Source of the DNA: Lachnospiraceae bacterium
Lineage (GTDB): Bacteria; Bacillota_A; Clostridia; Lachnospirales; Lachnospiraceae
NCBI GenBank assembly: GCA_016287765.1
Contig: JAEEWS010000010.1
Location: 1-64,000, forward strand
Length of the DNA: 64,000 nucleotides
Direction: 5' to 3'
A program made the translations under genes and the position numbers. How positions within the stretch are numbered: the stretch's first letter is position 1; each line of letters begins with the position of its first letter. The notes under the pieces are model-generated. The model was given only the letters and a program-made list of their open reading frames with translations, searched no databases and was not told where the DNA came from. Shown piece after piece: positions 25,844 through 34,821 of this stretch.

Positions 25844-26764
25844 CTATTTTTTTAACTTGATCCCTGCAAAAAGTCCTGCCATGGTCACAGGCTCGTCGTC
25901 ACCGAACATATATTCAGCCGGTGCCTCATCGATCTCATCCTCGACTTCATCCGCCTCATCCACTTCTTTAATGGAAAGAGAAAGCTTTCCGTCCTTAACA
26001 TCTATGACCTTAACTTTGACTTTCTGACCAAGTTCAAGGACTTCCTTGGGGGATCTGATCCTCTTATTACTGATCTGCGAGATATGAACCAGTCCCTGAA
26101 GACCATTACCTACCGACACAAAGGCTCCGTACTGCTCTATTCTCTCTACGGTACCTTCCGTTACAGTTCCCACGGGAATAAGGGCCATCTTGGAATTTCT
26201 CTCTTCCTTTTCCTTTTCGAAAAGCACATCCTTAGCCGAAAGTACAAGTTTCTGAGTTGCTTCATCCACAGTGATCACCGTGACCTCAAGGGTTTTCCCC
26301 ACATAGCTTTCCGTATCTTCAACATAGGAAATGGCAAGTTTTGAAGCAGGTATAAAAGCTCTGATACCTTCAAGATAAGTTACCACACCTGCGTTGGTAC
26401 TTGCCGCCACCTTAACCCTGACAACAGTCTTTTCCTTCTGCATTTCTTTAAGCTTGTCCCAGGCTAGAACATCATCGGCCTGCTTCTTTGAAAGAAGGAT
26501 ATTACCGTTTCTGTCCTCTCTTAAGACCATGGCTCTGATCTCATCTCCCACTGCCACATCTCCTTTTATGGAGAAACGGGGATCATTGGAAAGTTCATCG
26601 ATCTTTATGATACCTTCCGCAAAATAATTAAGATCAAGTGTAACCTCGGTATCGGAAACTCCGATAACCGTTCCTGTCACTATATCTCCGGCGTTAACGG
26701 CTCTGAAAGACCCGTTGATCTCTTTTTCAAAATCCGCCATTGTCATGTTATTTTCGTCGCTCAT
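25844..26764 (-). CDS. S1 RNA-binding domain protein (short ribosomal protein S1 homologue)
   Basis: Three S1/OB-fold repeats at about 15-85, 100-180 and 195-270 (the third with EGTVERIEQYGAFVSVG and LVHISQIS), and an acidic tail. Firmicute S1 homologues of this size help mRNA binding or RNA turnover; they are shorter than the six-domain proteobacterial RpsA. The start MSDENN was chosen over one three codons upstream because AGGA is then 8 nt away. It lies between the beta-helix protein and the DUF5716-like gene. Confidence 0.88.
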   Translation of the reverse strand: MSDENNMTMADFEKEINGSFRAVNAGDIVTGTVIGVSDTEVTLDLNYFAEGIIKIDELSNDPRFSIKGDVAVGDEIRAMVLREDRNGNILLSKKQADDVLAWDKLKEMQKEKTVVRVKVAASTNAGVVTYLEGIRAFIPASKLAISYVEDTESYVGKTLEVTVITVDEATQKLVLSAKDVLFEKEKEERNSKMALIPVGTVTEGTVERIEQYGAFVSVGNGLQGLVHISQISNKRIRSPKEVLELGQKVKVKVIDVKDGKLSLSIKEVDEADEVEDEIDEAPAEYMFGDDEPVTMAGLFAGIKLKK

Positions 26765-26774
26765 AATCTGCATC

Positions 26775-27446
26775 CTATCTTTTGATCACTATTTCGTTCT
26801 GATTTTTGTATATATTGTTTCCGGGTACACAGCCTCTTACCGAAGAAAGAGGATAAATGTTTGTATGTGCCCCTATGACGGTTCCGGGATTAAGGACTGA
26901 ACCGCAGCCCACTTCCACATTATCTCCCAGGACAGCTCCCATCTTTTTAAGCCCTGTCTCGTACTTCTCACCGCTTAAAACATCCTTCACAACAACAAGA
27001 GTCTTGTCTGACTTGACATTTGAGGTTATTGAGCCCGCTCCCATATGTGACTTATAGCCAAGGATAGAATCTCCCACATAATTGTAATGAGGCACCTGTA
27101 CATTATTAAACAGGATCACATTCTTTAATTCTGTAGAGTTTCCGACAACCGCCTTAGCCCCCACAAGGGCATTTCCTCTTATAAACGCACAATGTCTTAC
27201 TTCCGCTTCTGCGCATATAATGCAGGGTCCCTTTATGTAAGCAGTGGGATAGACATTTGCACTCTTGTGGATCCATATGTCTTCTCCTCTTTTTTCATAA
27301 TCCTCTCCCAGAGTTTCTCCGATCTTTAAGATGATCTCTCCGATATGGGGAAGTACCTGCCAGGGATAAACATACTTTCTGATCTCGTTTACGGCGATGG
27401 ATTCATCTGTTAAGAATAACTTTTCAATACTGTAATCAACTATCAT
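26775..27446 (-). CDS. left-handed beta-helix protein resembling the GlmU acetyltransferase half
   Basis: A 223-residue protein with hexapeptide-repeat character ([LIV]-G-x4 repeats, about 60-215, such as GNALVGAKAVVGNSTEL and VLNPGTVIGAHTNIYP). Annotated relatives are called UDP-N-acetylglucosamine pyrophosphorylase, but the N-terminal nucleotidyltransferase domain of GlmU is absent. Only an acyl- or nucleotidyl-sugar-binding trimer can be proposed. Its start overlaps the topB stop by 4 nt. Confidence 0.8.
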   Translation of the reverse strand: MIVDYSIEKLFLTDESIAVNEIRKYVYPWQVLPHIGEIILKIGETLGEDYEKRGEDIWIHKSANVYPTAYIKGPCIICAEAEVRHCAFIRGNALVGAKAVVGNSTELKNVILFNNVQVPHYNYVGDSILGYKSHMGAGSITSNVKSDKTLVVVKDVLSGEKYETGLKKMGAVLGDNVEVGCGSVLNPGTVIGAHTNIYPLSSVRGCVPGNNIYKNQNEIVIKR

Positions 27447-29452
27447 TTGTAGTTCCTTTCCACGGAAATAAAGGCCTGATTTAAAGCTGAACCTATGTTA
27501 CTGTTCTTTACCTTTTCGGTCATTCTGGTAACATAACTTTCCAGTTTTTCCATATATTCCTTACCTGTTATCTGTCCCTCTGCCACCTGTGTCAGTCCTT
27601 TTTCCCAGCTTGCCGTAAGGTCTGCGCGGAGCAGGGAAGAAATGGACCCCGTGACCACTTCATGAATGATCTCTCCCAACATGGTGGGTGAAAAGATCTG
27701 GGTCTTTTTATTCAGGTTAAGATACTTGATGTTTACCAATTTATTAAGTATCTCGGCTCTTGTGGCACTGGTTCCTATACCCGAACCCTTTATCTGGGCT
27801 CTCAGTTCTTCATCTTCAATAAACTGACCTGCATTTTCCATGGTCAGGATAAGAGAACCGGAGGTATACCTCTTTGGAGGAGAAGTCTTACCTTCTTTTA
27901 TCTCCGTGCTTAATATATTCAGGATGTCACCTTTTTTGATCTTATTGATGGAATCGAGAAGTTCCGTGGATATCTCCGCATCTGCTGTTTCATCATCCTT
28001 TTTCCTGTCTTCATCGTTTTCATCCTGTTTTGCTGTCCCGTCCTTTTTCGGAGGCTTGGCCACCTTAAAATAGCCTTCGTCCTTAAGGGCCTTAAAGCTT
28101 GCAAAAAACCTTTCGTCTCCTGCCTTAAGCACTATGGAATCCTTACTGTAAACAGCAGGCGGAAAGAATATGCTTAAAAATCTTCTGGCTATAAGCTCAT
28201 ACACCTTTTGCTGCATCAGCCCCAGCTTGTCGAGACCGCCTATGCCCTGTCCGGTAGGTATGATGGCATAGTGATCCGTGATCTTTTTGTCGTCAACATA
28301 TCTGGTCTTGGCCAGTCCCACGTATCTTTTTCCTTCCAATATCTCATTGGCAAATCCGGAAAGAGGTCCGAAGGCTTTAAGACCTGAAATGTTCTTTGCT
28401 ATCTCCTTGGAGACTGCTGTTGAAAGGACTCTGGCATCTGTTCTGGGATAAGTCACCAGCTTCTTTTCATACAATTCCTGGATGATCTTAAGGGTCTCAT
28501 CGGGACTGATCTTGAAAAGCCTTGAACAGTCGTTCTGTGCTTCGGCCAGATTGTACAGCAAAGGAGGATTTTTCTTTTCTTCTTTTTTTTCAAAGCTTTC
28601 AACTGCCGCCTGTTTTCCTTTAAGGCTTCCTATCAATTCTTCGGCGGTTTTTCTTTCATTAAAACCGTTCTCTTTATACATGAAGGGGGTATTGTAATAC
28701 CTGCTGCCTTCCACTGCTCTGAACTCAGCTTCTATACCGGGCTCAGCCTTAAGTATCACTCTGTAAAAGGGAGTCTCTTTAAAATCCCGAATTTCTCTCT
28801 CTCTTCTGACCACCATTCCCAGGACACAGGTCATAACACGGCCCACGGAGATAGCTCCCATCTTATCCAGATTAAGAAATTTTCTGACGTTGTATCCGTA
28901 TTTTATGGACAATGCTCTGGAAAAATTGATACCCATGAGATAATCTTCCTTTGCCCTTAAAAAAGCGGCTTCCGAAAGATTGTCATAGGCATCCCAGGTT
29001 TTGGCCGTATCTATACCTCTTTTTATCTCTTCTTCCGTCTGAGAATCTATCCAGACTCTCTTTCTGACTTTCTCTGCAGGCACCTCCGCCATCATGTCCA
29101 CAAGGCGGTAAATGTACTCTCCTTCACGCCCCGAGTCCGTGCATATGTATATAGTCTCCACATCGGGTCTGCAAAGCAGCCCCTTTACTATATTGAATTG
29201 AGCCTTCACATTCGGAATGATCTCATATTTATACTTTTCCGGCAGAAAAGGCAAAGTTTCAAATCTCCATTTTGCCAGTTCCGGATCGTAAGCATCAGGA
29301 TAACTCATGGTGACCAGATGTCCCACACACCAGGTGACCACCGTATTTTCCGACTCCTGATAGCCGTTTTGGCGCGAAAAATTCTCGTGCAGCGCCTTGG
29401 CAAATTCCTGGGCCACACTTGGCTTCTCCGCTATAAATAACCTTTTTCCCAT
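27443..29452 (-). CDS. topB: DNA topoisomerase III
   Basis: Type IA topoisomerase that passes single DNA strands and decatenates. Toprim domain: IAEKPSVAQEFAKAL (7-21) and CTDSGREGEYIYRL (104-117). The catalytic tyrosine is Y335 in LVTYPRTDARVLS. The 669-residue protein ends after the core and lacks C-terminal zinc fingers. A lysine/aspartate-rich low-complexity insert lies near 480-510. It overlaps the following beta-helix gene by 4 nt and is 11 nt after the arylsulfotransferase-like gene. Confidence 0.95.
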   Translation of the reverse strand: MGKRLFIAEKPSVAQEFAKALHENFSRQNGYQESENTVVTWCVGHLVTMSYPDAYDPELAKWRFETLPFLPEKYKYEIIPNVKAQFNIVKGLLCRPDVETIYICTDSGREGEYIYRLVDMMAEVPAEKVRKRVWIDSQTEEEIKRGIDTAKTWDAYDNLSEAAFLRAKEDYLMGINFSRALSIKYGYNVRKFLNLDKMGAISVGRVMTCVLGMVVRREREIRDFKETPFYRVILKAEPGIEAEFRAVEGSRYYNTPFMYKENGFNERKTAEELIGSLKGKQAAVESFEKKEEKKNPPLLYNLAEAQNDCSRLFKISPDETLKIIQELYEKKLVTYPRTDARVLSTAVSKEIAKNISGLKAFGPLSGFANEILEGKRYVGLAKTRYVDDKKITDHYAIIPTGQGIGGLDKLGLMQQKVYELIARRFLSIFFPPAVYSKDSIVLKAGDERFFASFKALKDEGYFKVAKPPKKDGTAKQDENDEDRKKDDETADAEISTELLDSINKIKKGDILNILSTEIKEGKTSPPKRYTSGSLILTMENAGQFIEDEELRAQIKGSGIGTSATRAEILNKLVNIKYLNLNKKTQIFSPTMLGEIIHEVVTGSISSLLRADLTASWEKGLTQVAEGQITGKEYMEKLESYVTRMTEKVKNSNIGSALNQAFISVERNYK

Positions 29453-29463
29453 TAATACCTCTG

Positions 29464-31347
29464 TTAATTCCCGGTTGCTTCACCGCTGTCGGTACCATTT
29501 TCTGCGACAACGTTTTCTCCTGAAGTACCGTTTTTGTAAACCACTATCTCTTTCGTAAAGAAATAGTCATATTGATCAAACTTACAGATACCTACGTATG
29601 TAACGGAATCATCCGCAGGCGGATTGTCTTCTTCATACTCCAACTGTTCCAAAGTCTTTTTAACCACAGGCTTTGTAAACTTAAAGGAAGCGATCAGGTC
29701 GAACCAATTGTCATATTCATAAAATACGCTTTCATTACCGCTTACAAACAGCCAGTTTTCATTGCATTCCTGAAGTCTTGCATCCCGGGTGAGTTCGGGA
29801 AGCTTAATGGTTTCCGCAATACGGACCGTTTTTTCTTCCTCATCCGTAAGATACTTTATGTAGAAGCCAAATCCTTCTTCCTTTTTTTCATAGGTATAAT
29901 TCAGATTTCTGTCCAGCGTCCAAATGTACTGACGGGACTGTCTGATCTTGTCATATTCTTCGTATCCCGCAATTTCCGTTGTGGTTGAAAAAGCAAAATT
30001 ACCTTCATTGTCAAGATACATATCTTCATAAACCGTTCCGGTAAGTTCAGCCGGATCTCCCGCAAAATAAACAAGTCTGGGATCATTGTAGATCCTTCTG
30101 ACCTTTATAAGAGAATCCAGCTTTTCAGCCGAAACCACAATGCAGTTATTTCCCAGATAGGACACGCCCGTAACTCCTATCCAGTCTGCATCTTTTCTTC
30201 TCACATGATAATCGCCGAGAAGCTTGGCAAAATCTATAAGCATATAGATATCATCGTCGGCAAAATCTATGATGACCACACAGTCTCTTACAGAACCCAA
30301 TCTGTCTTCCCTGTTCTCACTTCTGTCCTTTCTCGTTGCCGTAGCGAGAATATTTCCCTTATCATCAACGCACCAATCGCCTGTAAGGGTATAATCGTTT
30401 ATCCTGTAGATGTGAGTAACTTCGCCGAGAGAGTTGATCCGTACAAGCTTGTTGGCCGAAACAAAAAGATAGATCTCCCCGTCCTTCACATAGAGCTTCT
30501 TTGAAAACGTATCTTCGAGAGGGATCTCGCTTCTCAGATAGCCGTCGTTATCATAAAGCTTTACATAGGAGGTGTAATCGTTCTTCTTGCAGAAGACTGC
30601 ATATATGCCCTCTTCCAGGGTAACATCGCTTGCATTCGTAACATGGGTCTCGCCCAATTCATCGGTAACTGTCTTTACTCCTGCTGTAACTTCCAGTTTT
30701 TCTTCATTCACGGATACCACATTTCCAAAATTGTAATAGAATCTGCGGATCCTTACATTACCATTCTCATCCGTAAGCCTGAGAGTTATGATATTGGTCT
30801 CATTGGGAACCAGCCCCACAATGGCAAACTCATGGATATAAGATGTTCCTACCAGAGCTGTTGAGCCGTTTGCGAGTTGACGTTCTTCCGTGGACGCAGC
30901 AACATAACCGCCAAAATCAGGTGCGGCGGAAGTGAGCGCGGAAGTGTGCACTGTATAGGAAACAGCGCAAGGAAAATCCGTTTCAAAATAGGTGTAAAGA
31001 GATTGGGTATTGGTGCAAAAAGGATTAAGGATCAAAAGAGGATTGTCTTCGTTGTAATCTCCTACTTCTATCAGGATATTTATTCTGTCGCGCACCAGTT
31101 TTTGAAATTCATAAGAATATATTTCCGAAATACTGCTGTATGAAAAAAGATTCTCCGCAATGGTTGCGGTGATCTCTCTGTTTCTTGTGGAGTCCTCTTC
31201 ATATTCTTCTTTAAATTGTGTCTGAACATCATCCTTGTCCGACTGCTTCTCGGAAAAAGAAACAAGTCCCGTTGCATACACAATGACGCCCAAAAGCACT
31301 ATGCTTAAGATCGCTATTACTATGAGAATCCCGTTAACCTTCTTCAT
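29464..31347 (-). CDS. arylsulfotransferase-like membrane-anchored protein, active site degenerate
   Basis: About 627 residues from MKKVNG, which has GAGGA 5 nt upstream. One N-terminal membrane helix (about 6-27) is followed by an extracellular domain. An ASST N-terminal-like beta-sandwich is seen (ILNPFCTNTQSLYTYFETD near 90-110; a GLVPNETN turn), then six-bladed propeller-like repeats. In active ASST enzymes a D-W-x-H-x-N segment and a later S-x-R supply catalytic residues; aligned by eye these are DWIGVTGVSYL and VVSAEKLDSL, lacking both His and Arg. It may therefore be a binding or structural protein. First gene of the topB-rex-alr run. Confidence 0.65.
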   Translation of the reverse strand: MKKVNGILIVIAILSIVLLGVIVYATGLVSFSEKQSDKDDVQTQFKEEYEEDSTRNREITATIAENLFSYSSISEIYSYEFQKLVRDRINILIEVGDYNEDNPLLILNPFCTNTQSLYTYFETDFPCAVSYTVHTSALTSAAPDFGGYVAASTEERQLANGSTALVGTSYIHEFAIVGLVPNETNIITLRLTDENGNVRIRRFYYNFGNVVSVNEEKLEVTAGVKTVTDELGETHVTNASDVTLEEGIYAVFCKKNDYTSYVKLYDNDGYLRSEIPLEDTFSKKLYVKDGEIYLFVSANKLVRINSLGEVTHIYRINDYTLTGDWCVDDKGNILATATRKDRSENREDRLGSVRDCVVIIDFADDDIYMLIDFAKLLGDYHVRRKDADWIGVTGVSYLGNNCIVVSAEKLDSLIKVRRIYNDPRLVYFAGDPAELTGTVYEDMYLDNEGNFAFSTTTEIAGYEEYDKIRQSRQYIWTLDRNLNYTYEKKEEGFGFYIKYLTDEEEKTVRIAETIKLPELTRDARLQECNENWLFVSGNESVFYEYDNWFDLIASFKFTKPVVKKTLEQLEYEEDNPPADDSVTYVGICKFDQYDYFFTKEIVVYKNGTSGENVVAENGTDSGEATGN

Positions 31348-31412
31348 GTCGTTCCTCGTAAAAAAAGTGCCGTAATAATACCGTTTTGCCCTATTGCCAT
31401 GCCTGAGCACTT

Positions 31413-31438
31413 AAAAAGCCGCCAAAAGCCGACTTTTT
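31413..31438 (-). promoter_or_regulatory. terminator-like hairpin in the operon leader
   Basis: Read on the minus strand: AAAAAGTCG, an 8-nt loop, CGGCTTTTT. It lies between the promoter at 31453 and the first gene start at 31347. Such a hairpin plus T-run in a leader could attenuate transcription. No riboswitch fold is recognised. Confidence 0.4.
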
Positions 31439-31452
31439 GATATACGGAAATT

Positions 31453-31481
31453 ATTATAGCACTTTAAAAAACCATTGTCAC
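31453..31481 (-). promoter_or_regulatory. sigma-A promoter of the topB-rex-alr operon
   Basis: On the minus strand, GTGACA (31481-31476), 17 bp, TATAAT (31458-31453), with an extended TG before the -10. The leader to the first gene is about 100 nt. No other clear promoter was seen inside the run of tightly spaced genes downstream. Confidence 0.7.
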
Positions 31482-31508
31482 TTTATTTAGGAAATTTGTC
31501 ACCACCAA

Positions 31509-31637
31509 GTTACTGTTCACAGATATACAACATGAGCAATGGAGCGAAGCGGATTGCGAGTGTACGACAATGGGAAGGCCCGCCACGAAGTAGGGAAAGG
31601 CCCCCATTTTATTGTGGTAGGTCATGTGAACTGTAAC
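31509..31637. ncRNA. 129-nt structured element, possible small RNA or MITE
   Basis: The ends are a 13-bp inverted repeat with one mismatch (GTTACTGTTCACA at 31509-31521, TGTGAACTGTAAC at 31625-31637). Inside are nested hairpins: GCAAT...GCGAAGC...ATTGC at 31536-31557, and CAATGGG/GGCC pairing with GGCC/CCCATT...ATTG across 31568-31614. It is GC-rich compared with its flanks and carries no credible gene. It lies 20 nt beyond the esterase stop, so it may be a 3' structure, an independent RNA or a terminal-inverted-repeat element. The 12-nt end word GTGAACAGTAAC recurs at 10781. Confidence 0.5.
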
Positions 31638-31656
31638 GGCATGAAAGCTTGCTCTT

Positions 31657-32481
31657 TTATTCTCCGAACAAACGGATCAGGAAGTCTGACGCAAGCTCAG
31701 GCCATTGAGCTATCTCCCTGATCATTCCGGGAGCTCCGTCCCTATTGGTCTCCGCTGCAGCAAGCGAGAGTCCGTGGCCTCCCTTCGGGAATATGTGAAG
31801 CTCACAGGGAACTTCATTCTCTTTAAGCGCCAAAGCATAAAACAGCGAGTTCTGAACCGGAACCGCATTGTCTTCAAAGGTGTGCCAGATAAAGGTAGGC
31901 GGATTGTCCTTTGTTACCCTGTTTTCAAGGGATACATACTTCTCTGTCTCAGAGCTGAATCTCGATCCCAGAAGATTTTTGATACTGTCCTTATGAGCCC
32001 ATTTTCCGGAGGTTATGACCGGATAACAAAGCAATGCGGCATTTGGCTTTCCCGCATCCCTTTTTGCGCCTATAAGTCCGAGGGCTTCTTCATTGTTGTA
32101 ATCGCATGAAACGTTGGCAGCCAGATGTCCTCCCGCAGAAAAACCGCAAATGGCGATCTTATCCGGATCCACATGCCAGTTATCCGCATTTTCCCTTATG
32201 GTCTTGATAGCAAGAAGCGCCTGGGAAAGGGCTACGGGATACTCTGCACCGGAGGGTGAACAGGAATAATCCAGCACAAAGCACTGAAATCCATGGCCGG
32301 CAAAACGTATGGCCACAGGCTCGGCTTCTCTGGGTGAAGTCCAGGCATAAGCTCCTCCGGGACAGATAAGAATGGTCTTTCTCTTTCTGTTAATGTCCAC
32401 TTCATTGAAATTATCAAGAATGTAACCTGTAAGCATAGCAGTGAAGCCTTTTACGGTTATCTCTCTCTTTACTATCTCCAT
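31657..32481 (-). CDS. alpha/beta hydrolase, acetylesterase-like
   Basis: A 274-residue cytosolic esterase-like hydrolase, probably deacetylating sugars or xylo-oligosaccharides (inference). The oxyanion loop is CPGGAYAWTSPRE, the nucleophile is in CGFSAGGHLAANV, the acid is in WHTFEDNAVPV and the histidine in PKGGHGLSLA. The start has AAAGGAG 7 nt upstream, so it is firm even though it lies 68 nt inside the preceding gene. It is the last gene of the pyrE / heparinase-like / esterase run. Confidence 0.85.
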   Translation of the reverse strand: MEIVKREITVKGFTAMLTGYILDNFNEVDINRKRKTILICPGGAYAWTSPREAEPVAIRFAGHGFQCFVLDYSCSPSGAEYPVALSQALLAIKTIRENADNWHVDPDKIAICGFSAGGHLAANVSCDYNNEEALGLIGAKRDAGKPNAALLCYPVITSGKWAHKDSIKNLLGSRFSSETEKYVSLENRVTKDNPPTFIWHTFEDNAVPVQNSLFYALALKENEVPCELHIFPKGGHGLSLAAAETNRDGAPGMIREIAQWPELASDFLIRLFGE

Positions 32482-34072
32482 CTTTTTTCTCCTTTAATTC
32501 AAATATATATATTTTTTCCTTTATCCCTTCGTGATCATTAAAGATCTCGATTTTCTTTTCCATGATCAGATCTTCGGACAAAAGTTCGATATTTCCCGAT
32601 ATATCTGACTTTGAAATTATCCTGTCTGCAGTTTCTCCGTCAGTTTCTATCCTATCCTCTATTTTTAAACTGCCGCTGTTAAGTTCAAAAACCGCTGTTC
32701 TTTGTATGCTTTCGGCATCCTCGTAGCAGCCGGTCAGATCTATCTTTACGATCACATTTTCTTTATCTTCCGTTACTTCAAAGCTCTTTACCCTGATCTC
32801 GCCCCCGGTTTCCTGCCCTTTCCCGTTTACAAGGGGCAGCGAATGGCCACGGGTATCATTACATAATATGGCATATCTTTTCTCTCCGAAATAATCGGCT
32901 GTATATTCCCCGGCTCCAAGCTCACAGGCCTTCACCTTATTGTCGGAGAAATAAATATAACTGCCCAGATCGTTGTGATTATGAGGTTCTCCGTTACATC
33001 CGCCCTTTATGGCAAAGCCGGCTCCTGCGCCGTTTTCAGCTATAACCCACTGGGCATCTTTTAAATATATTATATGCTTATCATCGGATCTGATCTCTGT
33101 TTTAAGTTCTTCTCCGTATTTGACATCGTCCAAAAGAGGCAAAAAGCGGTAACATGGATCCGTATCAAAATCCGCCATCACTGTTTCTCCGATAAAATAA
33201 GGGGTACCTAACAACTCCTGGAGTCCTTCAAGGGTTCCTACATGAAGTCTTTCTTTTTCTGTAGCATCGGAAAAATTAACCGAAATACCGTTTTTAAAAA
33301 AAGCGCTGTTGGGGAAAGCAGCCACTCGGGCCAGTTTGGGTATTTTTAAAAAACCGGGGGTATCCTTCGCATAGGCCTTGTATCTTCTGGCATAAGATGT
33401 TAAAAAGCTGATCCCGTAGTTAAAATAGCCGAGACCTTCAAGACAGGCTCCATCCCCCGGAAAACTGTTTACAAAAGTTTCAAGAGAATCATTGATCCTG
33501 TTAAGGGTCTTAACTGTCATCTTTTCTCCCAGACACTCGTTTCCCAGATTTATAAGCGCAGTTCCGATCGAACCGCAGCAAACCGCATTCCAATTGTGTT
33601 TTGCATGCTCAAAATTGTACTTTTTTGTACTGTAAGCAAAGGGCCGTAGTACTCTTCTTGATATCTCTTCTTTTACTTTTTGTACAATATCGGGTTTTAA
33701 CAGGCTTCCGGTTTCTTTGATCACCTCGGCCAACGCCCCTGCTGTTTCGCAATTAAAAAGATCTATCTCTTTTTCCGTATCCGGTCTTTTAACCGTATTG
33801 CAATGAGCCGGCAGTGCCCAGGTCATTTCCCCGCATATCTCAAGAAGCACATATTCCAGTTTCTCGATATCCTCTCTTCGCCTGTTCAATACACCCGAGA
33901 TCCCGTAAACCGCCAGGAATTTTCTCCTCAAAAAATAGACATTTTCATACTCAAGACGATTACCGTTTTTTTCGAAAATGCCAAACAGCTCGGAAGTGAG
34001 TGGAGGCATTTCAGCCTCCCTCATTTCATCCGCAAGTATATTAATTCTTTTTCTTAGCTCCGTATTCTTCAT
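32414..34072 (-). CDS. heparinase II/III-like polysaccharide lyase family protein
   Basis: About 552 residues from MKNTELR (a start three codons earlier is also possible). An alpha/alpha toroid (about 1-320, with KHNWNAVCCGSIGTALINL) is followed by a beta-sandwich starting with the heparinase II/III signature NHNDLGSYIYF. No signal peptide, so it acts on oligosaccharides in the cytosol or has lost catalysis; the sugar is unknown. The last 23 codons lie out of frame within the esterase gene and give a basic, unfamily-like tail (KERDNRKRLHCYAYRLHS), which hints at loss of the original stop. The start also overlaps pyrE by about 30 nt. Confidence 0.8.
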   Translation of the reverse strand: MKNTELRKRINILADEMREAEMPPLTSELFGIFEKNGNRLEYENVYFLRRKFLAVYGISGVLNRRREDIEKLEYVLLEICGEMTWALPAHCNTVKRPDTEKEIDLFNCETAGALAEVIKETGSLLKPDIVQKVKEEISRRVLRPFAYSTKKYNFEHAKHNWNAVCCGSIGTALINLGNECLGEKMTVKTLNRINDSLETFVNSFPGDGACLEGLGYFNYGISFLTSYARRYKAYAKDTPGFLKIPKLARVAAFPNSAFFKNGISVNFSDATEKERLHVGTLEGLQELLGTPYFIGETVMADFDTDPCYRFLPLLDDVKYGEELKTEIRSDDKHIIYLKDAQWVIAENGAGAGFAIKGGCNGEPHNHNDLGSYIYFSDNKVKACELGAGEYTADYFGEKRYAILCNDTRGHSLPLVNGKGQETGGEIRVKSFEVTEDKENVIVKIDLTGCYEDAESIQRTAVFELNSGSLKIEDRIETDGETADRIISKSDISGNIELLSEDLIMEKKIEIFNDHEGIKEKIYIFELKEKKDGDSKERDNRKRLHCYAYRLHS

Positions 34073-34727
34073 AATAAGCATCTATACGAGATTTGATCTC
34101 ATCATCTATAAGGATCCTGCCGTTACACTCTTTGTTATAAAGGGCTTCAGTTACTTCTTCCATGGTTACTATTGCTTTTGCGGGAAAACCGTAGTTCTCG
34201 GTGACCTCATCCAGTGCGGCTTTCTTACCGGAAAGTCCCACTTCCATACGATTAAGGCTCACCATGAGTCCCACTATCTTCACATCTCCGCAACCTTTAA
34301 CAATGGGAACGGTCTCTTCCATGGATTTGCCGGAAGTAGTCACATCCTCGATCATTACCACCCTGTCTCCATCCTGTATCTTACTTCCGAGAAGCAGGCC
34401 CACATCCCCGTGATCCTTAACCTCTTTTCTGTTGGAACAATATCTTATTTCCTTACCGTAAAGTTCGGAATAAGCCACTGCGGTGACTACCGAAAGGGGG
34501 ATTCCCTTGTAAGCGGGTCCGAAGAGTACATCGAAATCATCTCCGAAGTTATCATGTATGGCTTTTGCATAGTATTCGCCAAGACGTTTAAGCTGTCCGC
34601 CCGTAACATAAGCACCTGCATTCATGAAAAAGGGAGACTTTCTTCCGCTCTTCAATGTGAAATCGCCGAATTTAAGCACATTGCATTCAACCATAAAATC
34701 AATAAACTCTTTTTTGTAGCTTTCCAT
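34041..34727 (-). CDS. pyrE: orotate phosphoribosyltransferase
   Basis: Converts orotate and PRPP to orotidine 5'-phosphate in pyrimidine synthesis. The PRPP-binding motif is VVMIEDVTTSGKSMEE, and LKSGRKSPFFMNAG near the start is typical. The 228-residue length is usual for Clostridia. No other pyr gene is adjacent; instead it leads a run with a lyase and an esterase, whose overlap suggests co-transcription. Confidence 0.96.
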   Translation of the reverse strand: MESYKKEFIDFMVECNVLKFGDFTLKSGRKSPFFMNAGAYVTGGQLKRLGEYYAKAIHDNFGDDFDVLFGPAYKGIPLSVVTAVAYSELYGKEIRYCSNRKEVKDHGDVGLLLGSKIQDGDRVVMIEDVTTSGKSMEETVPIVKGCGDVKIVGLMVSLNRMEVGLSGKKAALDEVTENYGFPAKAIVTMEEVTEALYNKECNGRILIDDEIKSRIDAYYEEYGAKKKN

Positions 34728-34821
34728 ATATCCTCCAAATTCTTTCGCTCACCTTGCGGGTGACAACCGGTTATTATTGAAGTACGTGTTTTCGGCCGTA
34801 AACCTGACCTTTTATAAAAAA

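Noticed and set aside
31539..31721. Plus-strand open frame of 60 codons
   Set aside because: It coincides with the structured 129-nt element and runs into the esterase gene on the other strand. No protein-like features.
33978..34763. Plus-strand open frame of 261 codons
   Set aside because: It lies opposite pyrE and the start of the lyase gene, has no ribosome site, and pyrE is unmistakable. It is a shadow of codon bias.
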